A stretch of DNA of 44,526 bases from Verrucomicrobiia bacterium (GCA_020439945.1 JAGRPB010000019.1:1-44526); one strand, 5' to 3'; shown: positions 16,079 through 24,011, counted from the stretch's first letter. The notes: generated by a model from the sequence alone, not told the origin. Numbers and translations are program-made.

Positions 16079-17086
16079 TCACGAGATCTTCACGACTTCA
16101 CCCGTCCGAGCCGATTCTTCGGCGGCGAGGCAGGCTTTGACCGCTTCGCGACTTTCTTCGGGGGTGATGATGGAGGGCGTCTCGCCTTTCAGCACGCAGT
16201 CGGCGAAATACTCGAGTTCATCACGCAGGGCACCGCGCAGCTGGCCACGCAGGTCGGGCCAGTAGGTGGTGTCGGGGCAGCGAGAGCCGTCCTTGTCCAC
16301 GATCATCAGGTTGGGATGGGTGTCGTGAATGGAGACCGAGCCCTCGGTGCCCACGATTTCGAGCCGCTCGTCGATTTGGAAAGGCGTGGTGTCAGGCAGG
16401 CACCAGACCGATTCCAGAATGCAGCTGGCGCCGTTTTCGAGCCGGTACATCACCTGTCCGAGATCAGGATTGGCGTGGTCGCGAAACTGAACCGTCTGGG
16501 CATAGGCGGTGACGGCGCGTGAATCGCTCATCCAGAACATGAGGTCGGTGTCGTGAACGCAATCGCCGATGATGGGCCCGATCTTGTCGAGCACGCTGGC
16601 GCCGACCCAGGCGGGAAGATTGCGCCGGGAATACATGGAGATGACGCGTCCGATCTTTCCCGCCGCGATGGCTTCCCGGGCGGCGGCGTAGCGGGGATTG
16701 AAGCGGCAGATGTGCCCGACCATGAAGGAACCGCTGGCCCGGTTGGCGGCTTCGACGATCGCGTCGCAGTCCTCGACCGACGAGGCCATCGGTTTTTCGA
16801 GAAAGACGTGTTTTCCGGCTTCGAGCGCGGCGACAGTGGGCTCCACATGTTGGTCCCACATCGTGGTGATGCTGACCGCTTCGATTTCCGGGTCGGCGAG
16901 CATTTCCCGGAAGTCGGTGTAGCGTTTCCCGGCCGGGACGCGGAAGCGCTCGCCGACCTCCTCGAGTCGCGACTCCGTGCGGGTGCAAATTCCGGCGATC
17001 TCCACCTGCGGGATGCCATCGAGCGCTTCGCAGTGTTTCTCGCCGAACCAACCCAAACCGATAATGCCATGTTTCACCTGTCTCAT
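16079..17086 (-). CDS. Gfo/Idh/MocA-family oxidoreductase
   Basis: A 335-residue NAD(P)-dependent dehydrogenase of the glucose-fructose oxidoreductase / inositol dehydrogenase family. The Rossmann fold begins KHGIIGLGWFGEKHCEAL; the diagnostic EKP motif is in AGKHVFLEKPMASS near residue 97, and the C-terminal alpha/beta domain carries GDCVHDTDLMFWM, placing His/Asp residues where the catalytic His is expected. The C-terminus (EESREAVKACLAAEESARTGEVVKI) is typical of the family. Substrates are usually sugars, inositols or their amino derivatives; the exact one cannot be read from sequence. It converges with the FAH/SDR pair across the palindrome at 15999-16070 and may be functionally linked to them in sugar-acid use. 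Its start is followed upstream by the GxxExxY element. Confidence 0.9.
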   Translation of the reverse strand: MRQVKHGIIGLGWFGEKHCEALDGIPQVEIAGICTRTESRLEEVGERFRVPAGKRYTDFREMLADPEIEAVSITTMWDQHVEPTVAALEAGKHVFLEKPMASSVEDCDAIVEAANRASGSFMVGHICRFNPRYAAAREAIAAGKIGRVISMYSRRNLPAWVGASVLDKIGPIIGDCVHDTDLMFWMSDSRAVTAYAQTVQFRDHANPDLGQVMYRLENGASCILESVWCLPDTTPFQIDERLEIVGTEGSVSIHDTHPNLMIVDKDGSRCPDTTYWPDLRGQLRGALRDELEYFADCVLKGETPSIITPEESREAVKACLAAEESARTGEVVKIS

Positions 17087-17142
17087 GGCGCGGATTGTGG
17101 ACCGGCGAAAAGGGGCGAGGCAAGCACGCGATGAGGGATATG

Positions 17143-17167
17143 GAATGAGGAAGGCAGGAAAGCAGGA
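17143..17167. repeat. Left terminal inverted repeat of GxxExxY element
   Basis: 25 bases with core AAGGCAGGAAAGCAGGA at 17151-17167. It is the inverse of 17609-17633 apart from one G/T-compatible mismatch. It lies between the oxidoreductase start and the GxxExxY gene. Confidence 0.75.
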
Positions 17168-17210
17168 TGATTTTCTTGTATGAGGAAGGGATCGTTCGTT
17201 AGGTTTTGGA

Positions 17211-17588
17211 ATGTCGTTGGAATTGAAAGATTTGAGCTCGGTAGTAATCGGTGCCGCTATCGAAGTGCACCGACAACTGGGACCCGGTTTTCTGGAATCG
17301 ATCTACGAGAACAGCCCGCGAATCGAGTTGCGGAAGCGGGGCGTAGTCGCCGAATTTCAAAAGGAAGTGCGGGTGTTCTACGACGGTGAAATGGTAGGGC
17401 TTCACCGCGTAGACCTGTTGGTGGCCGACCAATTGGTCGTCGAATTGAAGGCGATCAAAGCTCACGATGACGTGCACTTCGCCCAAGTCAGGAGCTACCT
17501 GAAAGCCCTGAACCTCAAGCACGGTCTCCTCATCAACTTCGCCACCCATCCCCTCACCGTGAAACGCGTCATCGCTCCAACGGAGTGA
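17211..17588 (+). CDS. GxxExxY protein (PD-(D/E)XK_3 family)
   Basis: A 125-residue protein with the naming motif at residues 26-32 (GFLESIY) inside VIGAAIEVHRQLGPGFLESIYE. The family has a PD-(D/E)XK nuclease-like fold; the expected residues are visible as Asp68 (HRVDLLV) followed by Glu78-x-Lys80 (VVELKA). The C-terminus (YLKALNLKHGLLINFA) matches the family. Function is not established; members are widespread, often multi-copy, and some are found in rRNA intervening sequences. Here the gene is enclosed by 25-bp inverted repeats and faces the riboflavin synthase gene. The ATG at 17211 gives the usual length. Its own promoter is not obvious. The intact acidic/Lys set argues the protein is under selection rather than decaying. 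Confidence 0.9.
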   Translation: MSLELKDLSSVVIGAAIEVHRQLGPGFLESIYENSPRIELRKRGVVAEFQKEVRVFYDGEMVGLHRVDLLVADQLVVELKAIKAHDDVHFAQVRSYLKALNLKHGLLINFATHPLTVKRVIAPTE

Positions 17589-17608
17589 AAGAAGAGAATA
17601 GAAAAAAT

Positions 17609-17633
17609 TCCTGCTTTCCTGCCTTCCTTATTC
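17609..17633. repeat. Right terminal inverted repeat of GxxExxY element
   Basis: 25 bases with core TCCTGCTTTCCTGCCTT at 17609-17625, the inverse of 17143-17167. It overlaps the final codons of the riboflavin synthase gene, whose TAA is at 17628-17630. Read as RNA across the element, the two ends could pair into a long stem. Confidence 0.75.
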
Positions 17634-18218
17634 GCTCTGTAGTCGTTCCAGGTACTTTGCGAGCATATCGAACTCCAGGTTCACTCGCTTACCCGCCGCA
17701 GCGCTTCCGAGGTTGGTGACTTCGGCGGTGTGGGGGATGATCCAGAGGGTGAAGCGATCGTTCTCCAGTTCGGCCACGGTCAGAGAGATGCCGTCGACGC
17801 AGATGGATCCCTTGCGAATCACATAACGAGCGAACTCGGACGGAAGCGCGATCTCCAGGCGGTGATCCTGCCCGACCGCTTCCCAGGCAAGGATCTCGCT
17901 GACACAGTCGACGTGTCCCTGCACGAAGTGTCCACTGAGACGATCACCCACGGCGAGGGCGCGCTCCAGGTTCACGAAGTCGCCGGCTTTCAGATCTCCG
18001 AGATCGGTCACGCGCAGCGTTTCGGCCAGCAGATCGAAGGCCGCTGTCCCCTCCGCCAAGTCGATGACAGTGACCGTCAGGCAGGCACCGTTTACCGCCA
18101 CGCTCTCGCCGATGGCCAACTCGTCGGCAAAAGGAAGTCGCACCACGAGCCGGGCGCCGGTTTCCACCGGTTCCAGTGCGGCGACTTCACCGCGTGCCTC
18201 AACGATTCCCGTGAACAT
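17628..18218 (-). CDS. ribE: Riboflavin synthase, alpha subunit
   Basis: Riboflavin synthase dismutates two 6,7-dimethyl-8-ribityllumazines to riboflavin and a pyrimidine. The 196-residue protein starts with the invariant MFTGIVEARGEV and has the two lumazine-binding repeats: the first includes SVAVNGACLTVT and LAETLRVTDLGDLKAGDFVNLERAL, the second GDRLSGHFVQGHVD and GSICVDGISLTVAELENDRFTLWIIPHT. The stop codon lies inside the right inverted repeat of the GxxExxY element, so the last residues (LERLQSE) may have been set by that insertion. The start overlaps the upstream antiporter gene by 20 bases, so riboflavin synthase appears to be translated at the end of the Mrp operon; the two functions are unrelated, and this is probably shared transcription. 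Other rib genes are not in the window. Confidence 0.95.
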   Translation of the reverse strand: MFTGIVEARGEVAALEPVETGARLVVRLPFADELAIGESVAVNGACLTVTVIDLAEGTAAFDLLAETLRVTDLGDLKAGDFVNLERALAVGDRLSGHFVQGHVDCVSEILAWEAVGQDHRLEIALPSEFARYVIRKGSICVDGISLTVAELENDRFTLWIIPHTAEVTNLGSAAAGKRVNLEFDMLAKYLERLQSE

Positions 18219-20055
18219 GATCGGTGTGACTCAGATAGGAGACGACAAACAACAGCGCCAACAACAGGACCGCAAGACAGGCGGTGATGCCAATCGGGAA
18301 AGCTCCCTGTTCGCAGCGGGTATAGACCACCGCTTTTCGTCGCGCGATCTCGTCGGCATCGTGGCCCTGCATTTTCCAGACGGGCATCATCGCGGTGGTG
18401 GCCAGGTAGGAGGGCCCGTGGGCGAAGAACCGGACGATGGCGGGAACGGCGCAACCATTCACCACGCGGCCGACCACGGCGTTGATGCCATTGAGTGAAC
18501 GATCCATGAGATCGTAGAAAAGTTTGCCGCCCTTGCGGTAAAACCAGTCGGTATCGAGCGAGATGGTCGAAGTTCGTTTCAGCAGCGGCAGGAACAGGAA
18601 GAACACCAGCGCCGAAAGCATCAGCAGCTGCATCTGGGTGACGACGTGAGAGACGGTCCAAGCAGTGTAATCGACGTGGTAAGGGAGAATCGCGTAAAGC
18701 GGAGCGGGATAAATGCCGAGGAAAAGGCAGAGGAAGGCGAGGAACCCCATCGCCGCCAGCATCGATTTCGGCGCTTCCTTCGGCCGGAGCCCGCGATCGA
18801 CGTTGAAGAAAACGAAATACGGAAACTTGATCCCGGCGTGGAGGAACACACCCGCGCTGGCGGCCTCGAGAATGAGCCAGGGCCAGAAGAGCCAGGATCG
18901 GTGTTCGGCACCCAGTTCCGCCGCGTGAAGGATGATCGTCTTGCTGGTGAACCCACTCGTTAACGGCACCGCCGAGATCGCCAGCGCGCCGATGGTGCCG
19001 AAGATGAGCGTCCACGGCATGGTCTTGTAGAGCCCGCCGAGTTCGGTGCACTTGCTCCGACCGACCCGGTAGAGGACGGCGCCCGCCGACATCCAGAGCA
19101 GCGACTTGTAGATGATGTGGCAGAAGGCGTGGGCGGTCGCGCCGCTGATGGCGATCGGACCGCCGATTCCCGCGGCCGCCACCATGAAGCCGACCTGGTT
19201 GATGATGGAGTAGGCGAGAATGCGCCGCATGTCGTTTTCGAGCAGCGCATAGACGATCCCGTAGATCGACATCAGGCAGCCGATCCAGATGAGCGGATCC
19301 CAACCGTCGAAACCGCGAAGCAGCACGTAGACCGCGGTCTTGGTGGTGTAAGCGCTGAGAATGACGCCCCCGGTCACGCTGGCTTCGGGATAGGCATCGG
19401 AAAGCCATGCCGACAATGGCGGCGCGCCCGCGTTGACCAGAATGCCGATCAGGAGCAGCCAGGTACCGAGGTTTTGTTGGGTGCTGAAATCGAACCCGTT
19501 GAAAGCGATCGATCCCGTCTGGTGAATGGTCAGCACCAGGCCGGCGAGAAAAAAGAGCCCGCCAAACAGGTGAATCATCACGTAGCGGAAAGCGGCGCCC
19601 TTGGCTTTCTCGGTCTTCCGGGCCAGGATGACGAAGGTCGAGCTGACCGCCATGATCTCCCAGAAGACGTAGAGGGACAGCAGATCGCCCGCAAAGACCG
19701 CCCCGAGCGCGCTGCCGATGTAGACAAGCGCCGCGATGTGCTGGGTGCTCTTCTTGACGTAGAACGCGAACACAAAGGCGGCGACGGCGTTCAGCGTAAA
19801 GATGAACCCGAAGGCCTTGGCCAGGCGGTCGACTCGCAGCAGGGACAGCGAATCATTGAGCCAGGGAAAGAATTTCACCGACCAACTGAGAGTGGCCTGT
19901 CCTTCCGCCGGTGTCGGCAGCAGGCAGATGTTCAGAAAGGCGAGGCAGGGGAGAAGAATCACCCACGCGCTCCGCCAGTGGCCGCGAAACAACGGCACGA
20001 ACAACGCCCCAATAAAGAGGATGAGAAACGGGGGGAAATCAGCGAAGAGATTCAT
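18199..20055 (-). CDS. NuoL/MrpA-type antiporter subunit (third D-like subunit)
   Basis: A 618-residue polytopic membrane protein of the proton-translocating NuoL/M/N and MrpA/D family. The key channel residues are present: the TM5 Glu in LYVFWEIMAVSSTF, and the broken-helix Lys in YTTKTAVYVLLRG after AWLSDAYPEASVTGG. The discontinuous-helix region (NDMRRILAYSIINQVGFMVAAAG, HAFCHIIYKSLLWMSAGAVLYRVG) is intact. It carries a longer C-terminal extension than the other two D-like subunits, with two further helices, reminiscent of NuoL/MrpA, but lacks the MrpA C-terminal MbhD/MbhE regions, which are encoded separately upstream. It is the last antiporter gene: it overlaps the 114-residue membrane protein gene by 17 bases and riboflavin synthase by 20. 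Probable role: ion channel module of the Mrp complex. Confidence 0.88.
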   Translation of the reverse strand: MNLFADFPPFLILFIGALFVPLFRGHWRSAWVILLPCLAFLNICLLPTPAEGQATLSWSVKFFPWLNDSLSLLRVDRLAKAFGFIFTLNAVAAFVFAFYVKKSTQHIAALVYIGSALGAVFAGDLLSLYVFWEIMAVSSTFVILARKTEKAKGAAFRYVMIHLFGGLFFLAGLVLTIHQTGSIAFNGFDFSTQQNLGTWLLLIGILVNAGAPPLSAWLSDAYPEASVTGGVILSAYTTKTAVYVLLRGFDGWDPLIWIGCLMSIYGIVYALLENDMRRILAYSIINQVGFMVAAAGIGGPIAISGATAHAFCHIIYKSLLWMSAGAVLYRVGRSKCTELGGLYKTMPWTLIFGTIGALAISAVPLTSGFTSKTIILHAAELGAEHRSWLFWPWLILEAASAGVFLHAGIKFPYFVFFNVDRGLRPKEAPKSMLAAMGFLAFLCLFLGIYPAPLYAILPYHVDYTAWTVSHVVTQMQLLMLSALVFFLFLPLLKRTSTISLDTDWFYRKGGKLFYDLMDRSLNGINAVVGRVVNGCAVPAIVRFFAHGPSYLATTAMMPVWKMQGHDADEIARRKAVVYTRCEQGAFPIGITACLAVLLLALLFVVSYLSHTDHVHGNR

Positions 20056-20383
20056 CGATGTCCTCCGGCAAAGTTTTCTCCCCAGGCTCGCCGTAGTAGT
20101 CCTCCGGCTTTTTCAACAGGTAGCCGAGCCACTTCGCGCCGATGATCATGAGTGAACAGGCGATGAAACCGAGCGACGCGTAGAAAAAGATCCAGCCGTC
20201 GACTGAGTGCTCTCCGAAATGTCCGTGCCGCTTGTGCAGGAAGAACAGGGGAATCTCCGCGATCACGCTGACCGCGCAGGCCGCGTAGAGCAGCTTACAC
20301 AGCAGCCGTCGGGACTCCGGCCGGTCGAACCAGTCGAACTCCGCTTCCTTTTTTGATGGGGACTTGTCGTCGTTTGCTTCCAT
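20039..20383 (-). CDS. Small membrane protein of the Mrp operon
   Basis: A 114-residue protein with two probable transmembrane helices: LLYAACAVSVIAEIPLFFL (about residues 32-50) and FFYASLGFIACSLMIIGAKW (67-86). The N-terminus is charged and hydrophilic (DDKSPSKKEAEFDWFDRPE), and the C-terminus acidic (YYGEPGEKTLPEDIDESLR). I do not recognise a named family. It lies between two antiporter-like genes, overlapping the following one by 17 bases and starting 15 bases after the previous stop, so it is firmly part of the operon and is probably an accessory subunit or assembly factor of the complex. The start at 20383 fits the operon spacing. Confidence 0.75.
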   Translation of the reverse strand: MEANDDKSPSKKEAEFDWFDRPESRRLLCKLLYAACAVSVIAEIPLFFLHKRHGHFGEHSVDGWIFFYASLGFIACSLMIIGAKWLGYLLKKPEDYYGEPGEKTLPEDIDESLR

Positions 20384-20398
20384 GACTGACCTGCTGAC

Positions 20399-21919
20399 TC
20401 AGAATCCGAGCCCACTCACAAATTGACCGACCAGCTCGCGGAGAAATCCGGAGCCGAAAAACAGGATGATCGAGAGCAGCGCGGTGATCGAGAGGGGAAC
20501 CACGCAGGCCCAGGGCGCTTCGCGCACGGTCGACCACGAAAACTTTTCGGGAGTTCCCTCGGGAACCGTGCCCGCTTTCGGAAAGAAGGCCTGGTAGACG
20601 ACCGGCAGGAAGTAGGCCGCATTGAGAATCGTGCTGACGAGAAAAACAAGGAGCAGTCCCTTTTCGCCCGCTTCGGCGGTGCCCATGACGAGATGGAATT
20701 TGCTGATCAATCCGGCCGTCGGCGGCAGCCCGATCACGCCGAGCGAACCGATGAAAAAGGCGCTCATGGTGATCGGCATGGTCCGGCCGAGCCCGGCCAT
20801 CTGACTGATGTATTTTTTTCCCGTGGCCACGAAGATGGCGCCGGCGCAGAAGAAGAGCGTGATCTTGCCCACGGCGTGCGCGGCGATGTGAAGAATGCTG
20901 CCCGTGACTGAAAGCTTCGTTGCCAGGGCGGCGCCCAGCACGATGTAGGAGAGTTGCCCGATGGTGGAAAAGGCGAGCCGGCGCTTGAGATTGTCCTGCG
21001 ACAACGCGATCAGCGACGAGACGATCACGGTGAACGCGGCGATCCACGCCAGCACGATGCCGACGTCGAGACCTCCGGGACCGATCAGTTGCACGCCGAA
21101 GACGCCGGTGACGACACGGAGGATGCAGAAGACCCCGACCTTCACCACCGCAACGGCGTGGAGCAGGGCGGAAACCGGAGTGGGCGCGACCATGGCGCCG
21201 GGCAGCCAGGAGTGAAACGGCATCATGCCGGCCTTGGAGAAACCGAAGGCGAAGGCCAACAACAGGACCAGCCCTTGCAGATGACTGAGGCCGGCCGAGG
21301 CGAGGATGGCGTCGCCGCCGAAACTGAGATCGCCGCCGGATTTGATCCAAGTGAAAATCAGCGCGGGAAGCGCGAAGCCGATCGAGGTTCCCAGCAGATA
21401 AGTCAGGTAAGTGCGGCCACCGGTACGGGCTTCCTTGTCCTGGTGATGCGTCACCAGCGGCCACGTCGCCAGCGAGAGCATCTCGTAGAACAGATAGAGC
21501 GTGAGAAGATTGCCGGCGAAAGCGACACCCAGCGTGGCGGAGAGCGAGATCGCGAAGAAGGCAAAGAAACGAGTCTGCGAGTGCTCGTGGAGCCCGCGCA
21601 TGTAGCCGATGGAGTAAAGAGAGGTCACGATCCACAGGCTCGATGCCACCAGTGCGAAGAGCATGCCGAGGCCGTCGACGCGGAACATGATCGGCGCGTT
21701 GATGCCGGCAAATCCGTCGATCAGGGTGAATTCGATGACCTTGCCGCCGGCAACGATCGGCAGCATGGCCAGCACCAGGCCCAGCTTCACGAAAGCGGAC
21801 ACAAACGTGGCTCCCTCGCGGAGGGACGGCTCCCGCCGGAACAGCACGATCACCGGCGCTGCCAGCAGGGAAGCGAGGCAGGCCCAGAGCGGAAGTGAAC
21901 TGTGAACGGCGTTATCCAT
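20399..21919 (-). CDS. mrpD: MrpD/NuoN-type antiporter subunit
   Basis: A 506-residue polytopic membrane protein of the MrpD/NuoM/NuoN family. The TM5 Glu appears in LYLFYEMLSLATWPLV and the TM7 Lys in LLHAVAVVKVGVFCILR after SWLPGAMVAPTPVSA. A conserved block follows (DNLKRRLAFSTIGQLSYIVLGAA, HAVGKITLFFCAGAIFV, PITMSAFFIGSLGVIGLPPTAG). The open frame continues 32 residues upstream without membrane character; the ATG at 21919 gives MDNAVHSSLPLWACLASLLAAPVIVLF, a proper first helix, and sits 16 bases after the preceding antiporter stop. Together with its two paralogues in the operon it supplies one of three proton-channel modules. Assignment to MrpD rather than NuoN rests on the surrounding MrpB/C/E/F/G genes. 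Confidence 0.9.
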   Translation of the reverse strand: MDNAVHSSLPLWACLASLLAAPVIVLFRREPSLREGATFVSAFVKLGLVLAMLPIVAGGKVIEFTLIDGFAGINAPIMFRVDGLGMLFALVASSLWIVTSLYSIGYMRGLHEHSQTRFFAFFAISLSATLGVAFAGNLLTLYLFYEMLSLATWPLVTHHQDKEARTGGRTYLTYLLGTSIGFALPALIFTWIKSGGDLSFGGDAILASAGLSHLQGLVLLLAFAFGFSKAGMMPFHSWLPGAMVAPTPVSALLHAVAVVKVGVFCILRVVTGVFGVQLIGPGGLDVGIVLAWIAAFTVIVSSLIALSQDNLKRRLAFSTIGQLSYIVLGAALATKLSVTGSILHIAAHAVGKITLFFCAGAIFVATGKKYISQMAGLGRTMPITMSAFFIGSLGVIGLPPTAGLISKFHLVMGTAEAGEKGLLLVFLVSTILNAAYFLPVVYQAFFPKAGTVPEGTPEKFSWSTVREAPWACVVPLSITALLSIILFFGSGFLRELVGQFVSGLGF

Positions 21920-21935
21920 GAAAACAAAAAGCGAA

Positions 21936-23507
21936 TCAGCGTATCGCGGCGCCAACGACCGGCATTCCGTCGAGCGCCTGCTGGATGATCTCGACGATGG
22001 GTCCGTTGAAGACACCGAGCAGGACGATGATGGCGGCGGTGATCAGCAACGGAATCACAGTGGTGGGACGTCCTTCGCCACTGAACAGGGTTGAGTCGCC
22101 GACCGAAGAGGGTTGAGTCTCGTCTTCGTGGTCGTGATGCGCATCGTGACTCTCGACCGGGTTCTTACCGAAGTAGGCGACCTCGAAAATGCGGAAAAAC
22201 AGGATGGCGTTCACGAGACTGGAGATGAGCAGCGCCACGACGTAGCCCCACTGGCCGGACTCGATGCCGCCGCGGAGCAGGTACCATTTCGAGAAGAACC
22301 CCGCAGTTGGCGGCACGCCGATCATCGCCAGGGCGCCGATGACGAAACCGGTGGTCGTGATGGGCATCTTCTTGAACAGCCCTTCCAGTTGGTCGATGCG
22401 CTCGGCTCGGCGGTTCTTGATGAAAATATTCGCCGCGATGAACAGGCAGAGCGTCATGAAGGCGTCGGAGAGGATGTGATAGATCGCACCGACCATGCCC
22501 CAGTGATTGGCCAGCCAGGCGCCGCCGACCATGTAACCGACTTCGGCCACGATGAGGTAACAGAGCATTTTTTTCAGCTCCACCTGCGCCAGCGCGAGGA
22601 CGGAACCCGCCACGATGGCGATGCAGGCGAGCCAGACGACGGTGTGGCTCCAGCCGAGGCTCTGGAAGATCCACTCGGATCCGAAGACGGAGAGCATCAC
22701 GCGGATCATCACGTAGACCGAGACCTTGGTCATCAGCGGGGCGAGCAGGCAGCTGGTGGTCGACGGGCAGTAGCTGTAGGCATTGGGCAGCCAGCCGTAG
22801 AGCGGGAAGAACGCCATCTTGGTCCACACGCCGACGAGGATGAGAATGAAAGCGACGTAGACCGTCGGCGAATGGCCGACGTTGGGATCCGAGAGGATCT
22901 GGTGGATGGCCGCCATGTTCAGCATGCCGGTCTTCATGTAGAGATACCCGACGCCGAGCAGGTAGAATGAGGCGCCGATCGTCCCCATGATGATGTAGTT
23001 GAAGGCCGCCATGGTTCCGCGTGGCTTCGAGCCCATGGCGACGAGGGCGTAACTGGTGAGCGAGGAAACCTCGACGAGAACGAAGAGATTGAACGCATCA
23101 GCAGTGACGGTGATGCCCAGCAGGCCGACGCAGAGCATCTGGGAGAGCATGTAGAATTGCGGCGTCTTTTCGGTGTTCTCCTCGCCGGCGCGTCGAATCG
23201 AGTAGATCGAAGTGAGCAGGGCGACCGTCGTAATCACAACGAGGAGGAGCGCGTTGATCCCGTCGATGCGAAGCTGGATGCCGATGCCGAGCGGAACCCG
23301 TTGCGGATCCCAGCCGCCCACGAAGTAGTCGATCGGTCCGCTTTTCACCACCTGCGCCAGCAGCGAGATGGCGCAGAAAAGCGACACCGTGAGCGCCGTG
23401 GCGAGGATGGGGAAGCACCGGCGATGATCCGTCATTCCGACGAGCCCCGTGATGAGGGCGCCGAAAAGAGGTGAGAGGAGAAGGATCGCGGGGAGTTGCT
23501 CAGACAT
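21936..23507 (-). CDS. mrpD: MrpD-type antiporter subunit carrying a 22-bp repeat pair in its coding sequence
   Basis: A 523-residue member of the MrpD/NuoM family. The TM5 Glu is in FVLVEVSSLTSYALVAMG, the TM7 Lys in LLAPLMTKVSVYVMIR after GWLPNAYSYCPSTTS, and the usual block VELKKMLCYLIVAEVGYMVGGAW follows. The ATG at 23507 (MSEQLPAILLLSPLFGALITG) overlaps the MrpC stop by eight bases; the longer in-frame extension is not membrane-like. Near the C-terminus a hydrophilic loop rich in His and Asp (SHDAHHDHEDETQ) is followed by residues PSSVGDSTLFSGEGR, encoded by two copies of a 22-bp repeat also found at 5815 and 28464. The loop lies before the final helix (LLITAAIIVLLGVF), where an insertion should be tolerated. 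Confidence 0.9.
   Translation of the reverse strand: MSEQLPAILLLSPLFGALITGLVGMTDHRRCFPILATALTVSLFCAISLLAQVVKSGPIDYFVGGWDPQRVPLGIGIQLRIDGINALLLVVITTVALLTSIYSIRRAGEENTEKTPQFYMLSQMLCVGLLGITVTADAFNLFVLVEVSSLTSYALVAMGSKPRGTMAAFNYIIMGTIGASFYLLGVGYLYMKTGMLNMAAIHQILSDPNVGHSPTVYVAFILILVGVWTKMAFFPLYGWLPNAYSYCPSTTSCLLAPLMTKVSVYVMIRVMLSVFGSEWIFQSLGWSHTVVWLACIAIVAGSVLALAQVELKKMLCYLIVAEVGYMVGGAWLANHWGMVGAIYHILSDAFMTLCLFIAANIFIKNRRAERIDQLEGLFKKMPITTTGFVIGALAMIGVPPTAGFFSKWYLLRGGIESGQWGYVVALLISSLVNAILFFRIFEVAYFGKNPVESHDAHHDHEDETQPSSVGDSTLFSGEGRPTTVIPLLITAAIIVLLGVFNGPIVEIIQQALDGMPVVGAAIR
22085..22128. repeat. Pair of degenerate 22-bp repeat units, copy B
   Basis: Two 22-base units (22085-22106 and 22107-22128). 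The first begins ACAGGGTTGAGTCGCCG and ends GACCGA; the second begins AGAGGGTTGAGTCTCG. They lie inside the antiporter gene and are translated on the minus strand as part of a hydrophilic loop (GDSTLF is the repeat-encoded stretch). Compare 5815-5858 and 28464-28507. Confidence 0.6.
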
Positions 23508-23982
23508 CGATGCCGGGCCCTCCCTGTTTGATCTTCTCGAGGATTTCGTGTTCTTCCAAGGTGCCGAAGTCCTTGTAAATCGATTGCGAAATCGCCAGGG
23601 CCACGCCGAGGGTGGACACACCGACCACGATGGCCGTCAGCATGAGCACGTGGGGCAGCGGGTTGGCGAAATGGTCCGGATCCACCGCGTGAATGCTGTC
23701 GTGGGATTCGTGCTCACCGGGCGCCTCCTCGTGGTGGCCGCCGGTGTCGGTGACCGCTTCCCCGTGCTCCTCGGCGTGATGCTCGAGGATGGGAATGGTG
23801 GAGCCGGTCTTCACGCCGATGGAGACGTAGAAAAGGATGATCGCCGTCTGGAAGATCGTCATCCCGATCAGCTTCTTGACCAGGTTCTTCTTCGTGATCA
23901 TGGCGTACAGCCCGATCATCATCAGGATGACGTAGACCCAGTAATTGAAGTGGGGCAGGACGCTGTTTTGGATGAACTCCAT
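23500..23982 (-). CDS. mrpC: MrpC/NuoK-like subunit with a His/Glu-rich loop
   Basis: A 160-residue membrane protein of the MrpC/NuoK family, which has three helices. YWVYVILMMIGLYAMITKKNL, LIGMTIFQTAIILFYVSIG and LPHVLMLTAIVVGVSTLGVALAI are clear matches, the last being the most diagnostic. Typical MrpC is about 110-115 residues; the extra length here is mainly an insert of about 45 residues between helices 2 and 3 rich in His, Glu and Asp (EHHAEEHGEAV, GGHHEEAPGEHESHDS). Such a loop could bind metal or buffer protons, but that is speculation. The stop overlaps the next gene's start by eight bases. Confidence 0.88.
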   Translation of the reverse strand: MEFIQNSVLPHFNYWVYVILMMIGLYAMITKKNLVKKLIGMTIFQTAIILFYVSIGVKTGSTIPILEHHAEEHGEAVTDTGGHHEEAPGEHESHDSIHAVDPDHFANPLPHVLMLTAIVVGVSTLGVALAISQSIYKDFGTLEEHEILEKIKQGGPGIDV

Positions 23983-24011
23983 CGGTCAGGGGGCGGCGAG
24001 AAACGGGTCGA

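Larger units (their letters stand above)
17143..17633 (+). mobile_element. 491-bp element with 25-bp terminal inverted repeats carrying a GxxExxY gene
   Basis: The left terminal repeat (17143-17167) and right repeat (17609-17633) match in inverse at 24 of 25 positions, including a perfect 17-base core AAGGCAGGAAAGCAGGA / TCCTGCTTTCCTGCCTT. Between them is a single gene (17211-17588) for a GxxExxY protein, plus short A/T-richer leader and trailer sequences unlike the surrounding GC-rich genes. No target-site duplication is evident next to the ends. The right repeat contains the TAA stop of the neighbouring riboflavin synthase gene (17628-17630). The arrangement looks like a small non-autonomous or self-contained insertion; mobility is inferred, not shown. 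Confidence 0.6.

Noticed and set aside
19117-20145. 342-codon plus-strand frame within the Mrp operon
   Set aside because: Antisense to a membrane protein gene; hydrophobic codons reversed give the polar, Asp/Arg/Glu-rich translation seen.
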